Source: Gammaproteobacteria bacterium (lineage in GTDB: Bacteria > Pseudomonadota > Gammaproteobacteria > Ga0077536). From it: DNA of 64,000 nucleotides. Made by a program: the position numbers and the translations under genes. Under the pieces are notes generated by a model. The model saw only the letters and a program-made list of their open reading frames with translations. It was not told where the DNA came from and made no database searches. Within the stretch, counting starts at the first letter, position 1. Each line of letters begins with the position of its first letter. Below are positions 20,020 to 29,090 of this stretch, one piece after another. The stretch spans positions 1-64,000 of the forward strand of contig JACKNH010000014.1 in assembly GCA_024234975.1 (NCBI GenBank). The letters are read 5' to 3'.

Positions 20020-20540
20020 GCGCCTACCTTGCTGAGTTCGAGCTTCATTGGTTGGGGTCCGGTGAGTTTAACATGCTCGCCGGCGGCAAGCTGCATGGTG
20101 GCCCCGACAATGTCGGCCCGAATCGGCAGGTCGCGTTCCTCGCGATCAATGAGCACGGCCAGCGTGATGCTTGCCGGGCGTCCGTAATCGAATATCTCGT
20201 TCATTGCCGCGCGCACCGTGCGCCCGCTGTACAGGATGTCGTCGACCAGCACCAGATGACGGTCCTCCACTGCTACCGGCAGGTTCGACGGACTGACAGT
20301 GGGATGCATGCCGATGCGGCTGAAGTCATCACGGTAGAACGCGATATTCAGTTCACCCACGGCCTCGCCAAGTCCCAACGCTTCATGCAGCGCATGCGCG
20401 ACCCAGACGCCACCGGTATGCACGCCGACGATGAGGGGTTTGCTGCGTTTGCTGGCTTTGAGAAATTGCTTGAGGCGGGTCGCCATATCGGCGATGACAG
20501 CCTCGACATCCAGGTCAACCACGGGTTTGCTTTTGCTCAT
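20016..20540 (-). CDS. pyrR: PyrR bifunctional regulator / uracil phosphoribosyltransferase
   Basis: A PRTase-fold protein. The PRPP-binding loop is LVLVDDILYSGRTVRAA, and the substrate region VGVHTGGVWVAHAL is also clear. The start at ATG 20540 (MSKSKPVVDLDVEA) gives 174 residues, as in the family; longer in-frame starts would read deep into ruvX. It overlaps ruvX by 26 bases and pyrB by 4, so it is part of one transcript. No PyrR-type RNA attenuator is obvious upstream, so a regulatory role is assumed from the family only. Confidence 0.93.
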
Positions 20541-20946
20541 TTTCCGCCAGGTATGTTTCCAGAATGATTTGCGCCGCGTGGGCATCCAGACGGTGCCGAC
20601 TGGTCGTGCCGGCAAACGCTTCCGCGGCATGCGACGACAGCCGTTCGTCGATCAGATGAACCGGCAGCGCGAAGCGGCCGCCCAATTGGCGCGCGAACCG
20701 CTGGATCCTAGCACTTAGCGGGTGCTCGCTGCCGTCGGCATGTGAAGGGATGCCGACGACCAGCGCATCGGGTCGCCATTCAACCACCAGTTTTTCGATT
20801 ACCGCCCAGTTGATTGCGCCGTCGCGGGTTGCTTCGACAGTCTGCAACGGGCTGGCGGTCGCGGAAATGGTCTGTCCCACCGCGATGCCGATGCGACGCC
20901 GGCCGAAATCAAACGCCAGCAGCGTGGCTGGCGCACTATCGGTCAT
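20515..20946 (-). CDS. ruvX: Holliday junction resolvase-like YqgF (RuvX)
   Basis: A 143-residue RNase H-fold protein involved in 16S rRNA 5' processing. It starts LLAFDFGRRRIGIAVG with the first catalytic Asp, continues with DALVVGIPSHADGSE and the second acidic site PVHLIDERLSSHAAE, and ends with the third site LDAHAAQIILETYL. The ATG overlaps the yqgE stop (ATGA). Confidence 0.95.
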   Translation of the reverse strand: MTDSAPATLLAFDFGRRRIGIAVGQTISATASPLQTVEATRDGAINWAVIEKLVVEWRPDALVVGIPSHADGSEHPLSARIQRFARQLGGRFALPVHLIDERLSSHAAEAFAGTTSRHRLDAHAAQIILETYLAENEQKQTRG

Positions 20947-21503
20947 GCGTGGCCGGCCTCCGACATCAACGAAGCAGGATCAATACCGAGTTCGGTCACC
21001 GCGGCGCGCCAGCGCGACTCGGCCGGCAGATCGAAAATGATGGCGTTGTTGACCGGCACGGTGAGCCAGCTGTTGGAATTGATTTCCTCTTCCAGCTGTC
21101 CTGCCCCCCAGCCGGCATAGCCCAGCGTGACCAGTGTCATGGCCGGACCTTCGCCGTGGGAAATGGCTTCGAGAACGTCGCGCGAGGTGGATACCGCCAG
21201 CGATTCCGACACGTTGAGGGTGGAATTCCACTGCGTATCGGGCCGATGCAGGATGAAGCCGTGATCCCGCTGGACCGGGCCGCCTTCATAGACCGTCTGA
21301 TTGTTGACCGCAGTATTGGAGCTGGCGAGATCCATCTGCTCCAGCACCTGCTGCAGACGGAGATCGGTCGGGCGATTGATGACCAGTCCCATGGCGCCTT
21401 CTTCGTTGTGGACGCAGATCAAGGTGACGGTCTGATGAAAATTCGGGTCGGCAAGTCCGGGCATGGCGACCAGGAAATGGTTGACCAGGCTGAAGTCGCT
21501 CAT
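20943..21503 (-). CDS. yqgE: UPF0301/YqgE (AlgH) family protein
   Basis: The ATG at 21503 is chosen because GGAGGAAAG sits at good spacing before it and the family start FSLVNHFLVAMPGLADPNF follows at once; a longer frame begins at 21533. It has 186 residues. Family features are VTLICVHNEEGAMGLVINRP, VYEGGPVQRDHGFILH and GYAGWGAGQLEEEI. The function is poorly defined; in Pseudomonas the gene is called algH. It heads the ruvX-pyrR-pyrB-pyrC' transcript. Confidence 0.93.
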   Translation of the reverse strand: MSDFSLVNHFLVAMPGLADPNFHQTVTLICVHNEEGAMGLVINRPTDLRLQQVLEQMDLASSNTAVNNQTVYEGGPVQRDHGFILHRPDTQWNSTLNVSESLAVSTSRDVLEAISHGEGPAMTLVTLGYAGWGAGQLEEEINSNSWLTVPVNNAIIFDLPAESRWRAAVTELGIDPASLMSEAGHA

Positions 21504-21595
21504 TGACGCTTTCCTCCGTGCCGGATTCGGCACTTTACAGTTTGACCGTCAATTGCACGGATGGGTCCGCGGTCTGCGCAATGCAAGGGCCGCGG

Positions 21596-22597
21596 TCAAC
21601 CGGAAAACCCGGAACCGTCGACGAACTGCCAGACCCGGGTGATTTCCAGAATATCGGCCTCCTTGCGTATATCTGGCGGGAAGGCGGCAAACGGGGCGGC
21701 AAGTTCCACGATTCGAACCGCCGCAGTGTCCAGCTCCGGGTGGCCGGAGGAACGGACAATGGTGATATCGCGGACGCGTCCCTGGGCGTCAATCGCCACG
21801 TTCATCTCAAGGCTGCCGGTCAGGTGGCGCCGTCGCGCCTCCTCCGGGTAGTTGAGATTGCCCACCCGCTCGACCTTGGCCCGCCACGCTTCCATGTAGG
21901 CCGCGTAGCGGTATTCGCGCGTACTGGCGGATATGAACTTCCGCCGCGGTTGTTCGGCGTACGCTGACAGGCGCTGCTCGAGTTCGGAGTTGATGCTGGC
22001 CAAAGCGAATGAACTGGTGATGAGCTGGGCGGCGGACGGCAGATCCCGCGCGGGAGATTCCGGCTGCGGCGCCTGGGGATCGGGCTTGATCGAGAGCTCG
22101 GCCTCGGCGGCGTTGCGGCGGCGGTCCGCAACCGTGGTCGACGAGGTTTCAACCGACGTCAGCAGGCGCTTACTATCAGATGTCAACTCGGATTGCCCGT
22201 TATCAACCTCCGATATGAACGCTTCATCCGGCGTCCGGCCAGCGTCCGGCTGTCGCGGCAGAACCCGCTCGCTGGCCTGTTGTGGGGCGGCGACGATGTT
22301 GGCTTCGGTTCCGGGCAAGGGCGTGGGCAGCGGCGCGGCTGGTCGCTCGGGCAGCTTGCTGTCGCCCCCGCCCTCGGCATTGCTCGGCGCCAGCAGGCGG
22401 GCATCCCGTGGCGCGTTTTCACTGTTGCTGCTGACCAGCACGACTTCGATACGGTCGAAATTCCGTTGCTCGGTTTCTGGCGAAAATCCGACGCCGAAAA
22501 TGATCATTCCATGTACGACAATGGCCAGACACAGCGTCAGGCCCAGCCGGTCAGTTGCTGACACCGCCGCCTGCTGGGGATGGCCGGCGACCCGCAT
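21596..22597 (-). CDS. tonB: TonB family energy transducer
   Basis: A 333-residue TonB-type protein. It has one N-terminal membrane segment (LGLTLCLAIVVHGMIIFGV), a long Pro/Ser-rich periplasmic linker, and the C-terminal TonB domain with YPEEARRRHLTGSLEMNV, IVRSSGHPELD and ITRVWQF. It couples the proton motive force (through ExbBD, not in this window) to outer-membrane receptors. The start codon overlaps the gshB stop (TGATG), and the gshB-tonB-yqgE order is that of Pseudomonas. Confidence 0.93.
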   Translation of the reverse strand: MRVAGHPQQAAVSATDRLGLTLCLAIVVHGMIIFGVGFSPETEQRNFDRIEVVLVSSNSENAPRDARLLAPSNAEGGGDSKLPERPAAPLPTPLPGTEANIVAAPQQASERVLPRQPDAGRTPDEAFISEVDNGQSELTSDSKRLLTSVETSSTTVADRRRNAAEAELSIKPDPQAPQPESPARDLPSAAQLITSSFALASINSELEQRLSAYAEQPRRKFISASTREYRYAAYMEAWRAKVERVGNLNYPEEARRRHLTGSLEMNVAIDAQGRVRDITIVRSSGHPELDTAAVRIVELAAPFAAFPPDIRKEADILEITRVWQFVDGSGFSG

Positions 22598-23565
22598 CAG
22601 CCCGCCGCTTGGCGCGCGTCCAGCCGTCGCACGATGGCGTCCATCAGCAGACCGCCGATATCCAGATCGAACTGCTTGTCCAGCTCACGTGCGCAGGTCG
22701 GACTGGTGACATTGATTTCGGTCAGATACTCACCAATGACATCGAGCCCGACGAACAACAGGCCGCGGGCGCGCAACTCCGAACTGACCTGGCTGCAGAT
22801 CCAGCGATCATGATCCGTCAACGGGCGGCCCTCGCCGCGGCCGCCGGCAGCCAGGTTGCCGCGCAGTTCGCCTTTGGCCGGTATACGCGCCAGCGCGTAA
22901 GGCACCGGTTCGCCATCGACCAGTAATATTCGCTTGTCACCATCAATGATTTCCGGGATGTATTTCTGCGCCATGACGAAACGACTTTCGTGTTCAGTAA
23001 TCGTTTCGATAATCACACTGATGTTGGGATCACCTTCGACCAGGCGAAAGATGGAAGCGCCGCCCATGCCATCAAGCGGTTTGACGACAACATCCTTGTG
23101 GCGGGCCAGAAACTGATTCAGGTCAGACTTGCGGCGCGCGACCAGCGTCGTCGGGCAACATTGGGGAAACCATGCAGTGAAAAGTTTTTCATTGGCATCA
23201 CGCAGACTGCGTGGATCATTGACGACCAGACAACCCTGGTGCTGTGCGCGTTCCAACAGGTAGGTGGCGAAAATGTATTCGGTATCGAACGGCGGGTCCT
23301 TGCGCATCAGAATCACATCAAGGTCGCCCAACCGCGTGGTCGTCGGCTCGGCAGTGAAGCTGTACCACTTGTCCGTTGAATCAAACACTTCAAGCTGGCG
23401 CGTGCGTGCAAACGCTTCACCATCCACCAGGTTCAGATCGCCGAGCTCCATGTAATGCAGTTCGAAGCCCCGTCGTTGCGCGGCCAGCATCAGTGCCAGC
23501 GTTGTGTCCTTCTTGGGGTTGATGGTCCCGATCGGGTCCATGACCACGCCAAGTCTGATTTTCAT
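22597..23565 (-). CDS. gshB: Glutathione synthetase
   Basis: The ATP-grasp enzyme that joins gamma-glutamylcysteine and glycine. ATG 23565 gives MKIRLGVVMDPIGTINPKKD, the canonical N-terminus, and 322 residues; the frame is open further upstream but the sequence there is not conserved. Landmarks are DVILMRKDPPFDTEYI, VVKPLDGMGGASIFR (ATP-grasp), LLVDGEPVPYALARIP and EINVTSPT near the end. Its promoter must lie in the 93 bp shared with divergent hemC. Confidence 0.96.
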   Translation of the reverse strand: MKIRLGVVMDPIGTINPKKDTTLALMLAAQRRGFELHYMELGDLNLVDGEAFARTRQLEVFDSTDKWYSFTAEPTTTRLGDLDVILMRKDPPFDTEYIFATYLLERAQHQGCLVVNDPRSLRDANEKLFTAWFPQCCPTTLVARRKSDLNQFLARHKDVVVKPLDGMGGASIFRLVEGDPNISVIIETITEHESRFVMAQKYIPEIIDGDKRILLVDGEPVPYALARIPAKGELRGNLAAGGRGEGRPLTDHDRWICSQVSSELRARGLLFVGLDVIGEYLTEINVTSPTCARELDKQFDLDIGGLLMDAIVRRLDARQAAG

Positions 23566-23658
23566 AATCGTGCTGTTTGCCCGTTGTCTGTGGGATATTC
23601 TCACCTTAGCATAGCGCCTCCTGAACCGTAACGAAGTGCCGGGCTGGAGGTTCCGCAT

Positions 23659-24597
23659 TTGACAAAATCCGTGCTTAAAATCGCCACCCGCGAAAGTCCG
23701 CTGGCCATGTGGCAGGCGCGATACGTTGCCGATCAGTTACAACGCGCGCATCCCGGTCTTACTGTTGAACTGCTGGGCATGAGCACGGAAGGTGATCGCT
23801 TTCTGGCGGCGCGTCTGGCCAGCATGGGTGGCAAAGGCTTGTTCGTTAAGGAACTCGAACAGGCATTGCTTACCGGTGCGGCCGACCTCGCCGTGCATTC
23901 AATGAAGGATGTGCCGGTGGCGTTACCGGAGGGACTGGAAATCGCGGTCATCATGGCGCGCGAAGATCCGCGCGACGCATATATCGCCAACGAAGGCGTA
24001 CCGTCATTGATGGAACTGCCTGCCGGAAGCCGGATCGGTACTGCGAGCATGCGCCGACGTATGCAGTTGCAGTCATTGCGTCCGGACCTCGAGTATCTCG
24101 ATCTGCGTGGCAATGTCGGTACCCGTTTGCGCAAACTGCGCGAAGGTGAGTTTCATGCCATCATTCTTGCCGCAGCGGGTTTGAAGCGGCTTGGCATGGC
24201 GCACGAAATCACGGCAATCTTCGAGCACGACGAACTCATACCTGCCATCGGTCAGGGCGCGCTGGGCCTGGAGTGCCGCAGCGATGATGCGATCACGCAG
24301 TCGCTGATTGCGCCACTTAACGATCGGTCGACCCAGGTATGCGTAATGGCTGAACGCGCGTTGAACGAAAGCCTGGATGGTGGCTGTCATCTGCCGGTCG
24401 CCGGTCATGCCCGCTGGCAGGGCGGGGAAATTGTTTTATCGGCACTGGTTGCCGGCATGTCGCCGTTGCGGGTGGTGCGTGGTTCGATCACCGCGACCGC
24501 CGACAATGCGATCAAAGCAGGCGCCGAGCTCGGCGGGCAGTTGCTGCGCAACGGTGGCGCCGAAATCCTGGAGACCTTGAAGGCCGAGGGCGTATGA
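23659..24597 (+). CDS. hemC: Hydroxymethylbilane synthase (porphobilinogen deaminase)
   Basis: Polymerises four porphobilinogens in haem synthesis. It has 312 residues. The start is a TTG at 23659 with GGAGG about 8 bases upstream; the text from KIATRESPLAMWQA onward is canonical, and no ATG fits better. Landmarks are ADLAVHSMKDVP, IGTASMRRRMQL, and the dipyrromethane-cofactor Cys in LDGGCHLPVAGHA. It is divergent from gshB, as is common in this lineage, and its stop overlaps hemD (ATGA). Confidence 0.96.
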   Translation: MTKSVLKIATRESPLAMWQARYVADQLQRAHPGLTVELLGMSTEGDRFLAARLASMGGKGLFVKELEQALLTGAADLAVHSMKDVPVALPEGLEIAVIMAREDPRDAYIANEGVPSLMELPAGSRIGTASMRRRMQLQSLRPDLEYLDLRGNVGTRLRKLREGEFHAIILAAAGLKRLGMAHEITAIFEHDELIPAIGQGALGLECRSDDAITQSLIAPLNDRSTQVCVMAERALNESLDGGCHLPVAGHARWQGGEIVLSALVAGMSPLRVVRGSITATADNAIKAGAELGGQLLRNGGAEILETLKAEGV

Positions 24598-25370
24598 CGG
24601 AGCAGGTATTGTCAGGCTATTCCGTGTTGGTGACACGGCCCATGCATCAATGTGATGAACTCGCCCGCCGCATCAGACAAGTGGGTGGCGAACCACTGAT
24701 TGCACCGATGCTGGGTGTACGAGCCGTCACCGAAGGTCCAAAGCTCGCGACGGCATTGAAAAAGCTGGACCAGTACGACATTGCCATCTTCGTCAGCCGC
24801 AATGCGGTCGAGTATCTGTTTGATCGACTCACCGCCGATGGGCGCGCGTTTCCCGATATCCCGGTCTACGCGGTGGGTCTGGGTACCGCTTCGCAACTCA
24901 AGGCCCGCGGTATAGAAAAAGTCATCACGCCCCGCGATACATTCAACTCCGAAGGATTGCTCGAGCTTACGGGTCTGGCAATAGCAAAGATCAGTGGTCG
25001 AAGCGTAGTGTTGTTCTGTGGCCGTGGCGGACGCGAGTTGCTGGCCGACGTGCTCACCACTCGCGGCGCGAACGTCACGGTGTGTGAGGTCTATGAACGT
25101 TTCGTGCCGGACACCAAGCTTGCAAATGTGGTCAACGGTCAGACGCCGGACGCCGCAGTGGTGACGAGTCTGGAAGGGCTGAAAAATCTCGCTGACAAGA
25201 TCGCAGACGAAAGCCTCGAATCGCTGTACGACATGCCGCTGTTCGTCGCCAGCGAAAGAATTGCCGAAGAGGTGCCCAAGCTCGGCTTCACCAGCGAACC
25301 CCAGATCATTGATCAACCCGGCGACCATCGCATCGTCTCGGCGCTGGTTGAATGGGCCGGCGGCGCCTGA
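24594..25370 (+). CDS. hemD: Uroporphyrinogen-III synthase
   Basis: Closes and isomerises hydroxymethylbilane to uroporphyrinogen III. It has 258 residues. The sequence is typically divergent, but SVLVTRPMHQCDELARR, DIAIFVSRNAVEYL, VYAVGLGTASQLKARG and VVLFCGRGGRELLADVL fit the family. The ATG overlaps the hemC stop, so translation is coupled. No hemX or hemY follows; the next gene is convergent. Confidence 0.92.
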   Translation: MTEQVLSGYSVLVTRPMHQCDELARRIRQVGGEPLIAPMLGVRAVTEGPKLATALKKLDQYDIAIFVSRNAVEYLFDRLTADGRAFPDIPVYAVGLGTASQLKARGIEKVITPRDTFNSEGLLELTGLAIAKISGRSVVLFCGRGGRELLADVLTTRGANVTVCEVYERFVPDTKLANVVNGQTPDAAVVTSLEGLKNLADKIADESLESLYDMPLFVASERIAEEVPKLGFTSEPQIIDQPGDHRIVSALVEWAGGA

Positions 25371-25395
25371 AGCGGCGCGCCAACCTCACGGCGAC

Positions 25396-26049
25396 TCAGG
25401 GCACGCTACGGCTGCTCTTCAACCAGCGTACCAGCGGCAACCACTGCTCACGGTCATGTTCGGTCGCTGCAGGCGCAAACTCAAAAATCGACAAGCCGCG
25501 TTCAGCCGCACGCAGGTAGTTGGAGTGCGCCCGTAACGACGCCAGGAACGGCAGCTTGTGTCCATCGAGCTGACGCTGGTCGTACAGGTAGTCTTCCAAC
25601 TCCCCCGTACGCACACCATTTTCGCGCACGCGGTTGGCGATGGTGGCGATTTTGACGTTGGTTGTCACCGACTGACGTAACCCGCGCAGCTCATCCAGAA
25701 AATGCACCGCGGCGCGGATATCCACGGGCGATGGCGCCACCGGGATCACCATGGTCTGCGCGCGCTTCACCAGTTTTTCCAACTCGGCGCCATGGGTTCC
25801 TGCCGGCGCATCCAGAATCAGGTATTCCGTGTCCTGTGGCGTGCGCACCGCGTTGTTGACGGCATCAATACCGGTGATCGGCGCGAAAGCCTCGCTACGT
25901 GCCGCCAGCCAATCCAGGCTGGAACGCTGCGGATCAAAATCCGCCAACGCCACCTGCTTGCCGGCGCTGGCGAAGTATCCGGCGATGTTGGTCGCCACCG
26001 TTGTTTTGCCACTGCCGCCTTTGGTGTTCAACACCAGGATCGTACGCAT
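25396..26049 (-). CDS. ParA/MinD-family ATPase, orphan
   Basis: A 217-residue deviant-Walker ATPase. It starts MRTILVLNTKGGSGKTTVA (deviant Walker A with the signature Lys), then QVALADFDPQRSSLDWL and YLILDAPAGTHGAEL (Walker B region). No parB or parS-like partner is visible nearby, so it is an orphan of the type that positions a protein cargo, not a plasmid/chromosome partition pair. It sits 87 bp downstream of the phosphoribulokinase gene on the same strand, so co-transcription is possible. Its cargo is unknown. Confidence 0.87.
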   Translation of the reverse strand: MRTILVLNTKGGSGKTTVATNIAGYFASAGKQVALADFDPQRSSLDWLAARSEAFAPITGIDAVNNAVRTPQDTEYLILDAPAGTHGAELEKLVKRAQTMVIPVAPSPVDIRAAVHFLDELRGLRQSVTTNVKIATIANRVRENGVRTGELEDYLYDQRQLDGHKLPFLASLRAHSNYLRAAERGLSIFEFAPAATEHDREQWLPLVRWLKSSRSVP

Positions 26050-26136
26050 TCAGATTCCTCCCCGTTGCTACCGCCCGTTCCTGTACAAAGCTCCGCCGAT
26101 ATGCCGACGGGTCCGCACTGACAGCTGCCCGCCGCA

Positions 26137-27036
26137 TCAGATCGATACGATTTTTTCCAACTGTGCATCCCGGCGCGACGCCAGCAGGCGTTCGATGACC
26201 GGGCTGCAGATGACGTCGACCATCAGGTTGTAATACTCCGCCGGTGCGACGATGGTGTCCGGCGCCGACATGAAGGCACCGCTGATTTTCGACTTCAACG
26301 CATTGAAGTCGGTCTGCATCTTGCTTTGATTGTTGATATGCACCACCAGCATGCTTTCCTGGCTGGACGGAATGGCTGGTGCGTGGAAAGGATTGGAGGT
26401 ATCGACCAGCGGAATTCGCTGGAAGTTGACGTCAGTGCGGGAATACTGCGGGCAGATGTAATGCACGTAATCCGACATCCGCCGCAGGATCGCCTGGGTG
26501 GCGTCTTCGGCGGAGTAGCCACGTACCGAGCGGTCGCGGTGAATCTTCTGGATCCATTCAAGATTGATGATGGGAACGACGCCGACCAACAGGTCAACAT
26601 GCCTGGCGATGTCATGGTCGTCCGTCTTCAGTCCGCCATGCAGGCCTTCGTAAAAGAGCAATTCGGTATCCGGTGGCAGCTGCTCCCAATCGGTCAACGT
26701 ACCCGGCGGCAGCCCGTAATGAACGGCATCGGATTCGGTGTGAACATAATGCCGTCGGCGCCCGCTACCGGTCGCTGAGTAGGTCCGGAACAGCCGCTCA
26801 AGTTCCTCGAACAGGTTGCCGGAAGGACCGAAGTGGGTCAGTTCCTCGCCACGCTTCAACGCGGCTTCCACTTCCAGCGCCATTCGATTTCTGTCGTAGC
26901 GATGAAAGCTGTCGCCTTCGATCACCGCCGCGCGGACCTGCAGGCGGCGGAAGATGCGTTCGAACACCGCCATTGTGCTCGAAGTACCGGCACCGGAGGA
27001 ACCTGTTACGGCGACAATGGGATGGCGTGCGGACAT
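26137..27036 (-). CDS. prk: Phosphoribulokinase
   Basis: Phosphorylates ribulose 5-phosphate to the RuBisCO substrate in the Calvin cycle. It has 299 residues, the size of the class I (bacterial) enzyme. The P-loop is VAVTGSSGAGTSST at residues 8-21, in the PRK form with Thr after Gly. IEGDSFHRYDR, LTHFGPSGNLFEEL, LLFYEGLHGG, HRDRSVRGYSAEDA and the C-terminal acidic region follow. No RuBisCO gene is in this window, so autotrophy is inferred only; some heterotrophs carry a Prk homologue without RuBisCO. Confidence 0.93.
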   Translation of the reverse strand: MSARHPIVAVTGSSGAGTSSTMAVFERIFRRLQVRAAVIEGDSFHRYDRNRMALEVEAALKRGEELTHFGPSGNLFEELERLFRTYSATGSGRRRHYVHTESDAVHYGLPPGTLTDWEQLPPDTELLFYEGLHGGLKTDDHDIARHVDLLVGVVPIINLEWIQKIHRDRSVRGYSAEDATQAILRRMSDYVHYICPQYSRTDVNFQRIPLVDTSNPFHAPAIPSSQESMLVVHINNQSKMQTDFNALKSKISGAFMSAPDTIVAPAEYYNLMVDVICSPVIERLLASRRDAQLEKIVSI

Positions 27037-27303
27037 TCAGCGGCTCGGTGGAAACTGCGGTCCATTCTACAAGCGGATTCCGCGCTTGGAAAAGCTGCGC
27101 TGATTCGTCCCCGGAGCATTCCTTGTGCGCACCTCGGGTACACCCGGCCAGCGGTCAGGTCGAACGACACGTTGGCGGGCCAATCATGTCTGCAAGCGCA
27201 GTGTCGGGCATCAACGGTTGGTCTGGTGCAGCGCAGCGCGGGATGCAATTTGTGAACGATCACGGCATATTACCCGCGGCATCCCTAACTGTCCGCAGGT
27301 GAA

Positions 27304-29067
27304 ATGCGCATCGAAACCTTGCAACGTGGCATCGTGCTGTATGGTCGGCTGCTCGAATACTTGAAGCCGCAAACCCGGGTCTTTCTGACCGCGCTGGCGG
27401 CGTTGGGCGCGGTCGGGCTCACCGAACCACTGGTCCCGCTGCTGCTGAAAACGCTGGTGGACAAAGGCTTCGGTGCGGAAGTGACGGAGGACGGACGGTT
27501 ATGGATCTGGCTGCTGCCGCTGCTGTTGTTGCTGTTGTTCGTCGTGCGCGGTGGTCTGAGTTACATCGGCACGGTGGCCATCAATTGGGTGGGTCAGCGT
27601 CTGGTGATGGATTTGCGCCAGGCGATGTTCTGCAACCTGGTGACGCTGCCTTCTGCATTCTTTGACAATCATGCCAGTGGTGAACTGACCTCGAAATTCA
27701 CGTTCGACGCCACGCAGGTTTCGACCTCGGTCACCCGCGGGCTGGATGTCTTCATCAAGGACGGCATCACCGTCATCGCGCTGGTCTGCACGTTGCTGGC
27801 ATTGAATACGACGCTTGCGCTGATCTTTCTGCTCACGGCGCCCCCTGTCGGCTGGGTGGTCTACCGCGTCAGCCGGTTGATGCGTGAGATGAGCCGCCGT
27901 GTGCAGGCGGCCGTCGGTGACATGACGCATATCAGCCAGGAGACCATCGCCGGTCAGCGCGAGGTGAAAATCTTCGCCGGCCACCAGTACGAAATCCAAC
28001 GCTTCGAACGCGCCAGTGACGCCGTCCGCAAATACCAGATGAAAGTGGTCAAGACCGCCGCGGCCAATGTGCCTGTGATCCAGTTCATTATGGCCATCGG
28101 CCTTGCCGGGATGATGTATCTGGCGCTCGGCAGTGGCGCATCGGGCATGCAGGCCGGCGGCTTCGTCGCCTTCCTGACCACGGTGGTGATGCTGTTGCCG
28201 CCGACCAAGCGCCTGGCAAGTATCAACGAACATCTGCAACGCGGGCTGGCCGCGGCCGAGAGCCTGTTTGGCCTGATCGATCATCCGCATGAAACCGCGG
28301 GCGGCCAGCATCCTGCGGCCAAGGTGCGCGGAGCCTTGCGCTTCAGTGACGTGCGCTACAGCTACCCGGGGAATCGGCAGCCCGCGCTGACGGGTGTCAG
28401 TTTCAATGTAGCGCCGGGACAGACGGTGGCGCTGGTCGGCGCATCGGGCGCGGGCAAGACAACGCTCGCAAACCTGCTACCGCGTCTGTACGAACCAGGT
28501 TCAGGCCAGATCTTTCTCGACGACATGGATGTCACCGATGTCTCGCTGTACTGGCTGCGGGCGCAGATCTCGATGGTCAGTCAGCAGGTCGTGCTGTTCA
28601 ACGACACGTTGTACAACAACGTTGCCTACGGTGCCTTGCGCGACTGCGCCAAGGATGAAGTCATGGCGGCGATCGCCGCCGCGCATGTCGATGAGTTTGC
28701 CGCCAACCTTGCCGAGGGGGTCGATACGATGATCGGCAACAACGGCGTCAGGTTGTCCGGTGGTCAGCGGCAGCGCATCGCCATCGCGCGTGCACTGTTG
28801 AAGAATGCGCCGGTGCTGATTCTCGACGAAGCGACGTCAGCGCTCGACAGCGAAGCGGAAAAATATGTGCAGGATGCTCTGACCAGGCTGCGTGTTGGTC
28901 GCACGTCACTGGTGATCGCGCATCGTTTATCGACAATCGAGAGTGCCGATCGCATTGTCGTCCTGGAGCAGGGCAAGGCCGTTGAACAAGGCACACATGC
29001 CCAATTGCTGAGCGCCGGCGGCGCGTATGCACGGTTACATCAGTGCCAGTTCGATGGTGGCGCCTGA
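27304..29067 (+). CDS. msbA: Lipid A export ATP-binding/permease protein MsbA
   Basis: A half-size ABC exporter that flips lipid A-core across the inner membrane. It has 587 residues: an N-terminal six-helix membrane domain (for example FLTALAALGAVGL and LLPLLLLLLFVVRGG), then the nucleotide-binding domain with Walker A GASGAGKTT at about 379-387, signature LSGGQ at about 484 and Walker B VLILDEATSALD at about 504-515. The FFDNHASGELTSK segment is typical of MsbA. The 267 bp upstream hold no gene that I can support; convincing promoter boxes were not identified. Confidence 0.95.
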   Translation: MRIETLQRGIVLYGRLLEYLKPQTRVFLTALAALGAVGLTEPLVPLLLKTLVDKGFGAEVTEDGRLWIWLLPLLLLLLFVVRGGLSYIGTVAINWVGQRLVMDLRQAMFCNLVTLPSAFFDNHASGELTSKFTFDATQVSTSVTRGLDVFIKDGITVIALVCTLLALNTTLALIFLLTAPPVGWVVYRVSRLMREMSRRVQAAVGDMTHISQETIAGQREVKIFAGHQYEIQRFERASDAVRKYQMKVVKTAAANVPVIQFIMAIGLAGMMYLALGSGASGMQAGGFVAFLTTVVMLLPPTKRLASINEHLQRGLAAAESLFGLIDHPHETAGGQHPAAKVRGALRFSDVRYSYPGNRQPALTGVSFNVAPGQTVALVGASGAGKTTLANLLPRLYEPGSGQIFLDDMDVTDVSLYWLRAQISMVSQQVVLFNDTLYNNVAYGALRDCAKDEVMAAIAAAHVDEFAANLAEGVDTMIGNNGVRLSGGQRQRIAIARALLKNAPVLILDEATSALDSEAEKYVQDALTRLRVGRTSLVIAHRLSTIESADRIVVLEQGKAVEQGTHAQLLSAGGAYARLHQCQFDGGA

Positions 29068-29090
29068 CGTAACAGTTGAGTGCCGGTACG

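Noticed and set aside
26673..27302. 209-codon forward frame over the prk start and the gap before msbA
   Set aside because: Most of it is antisense to prk; the remainder has no start signal or domain.
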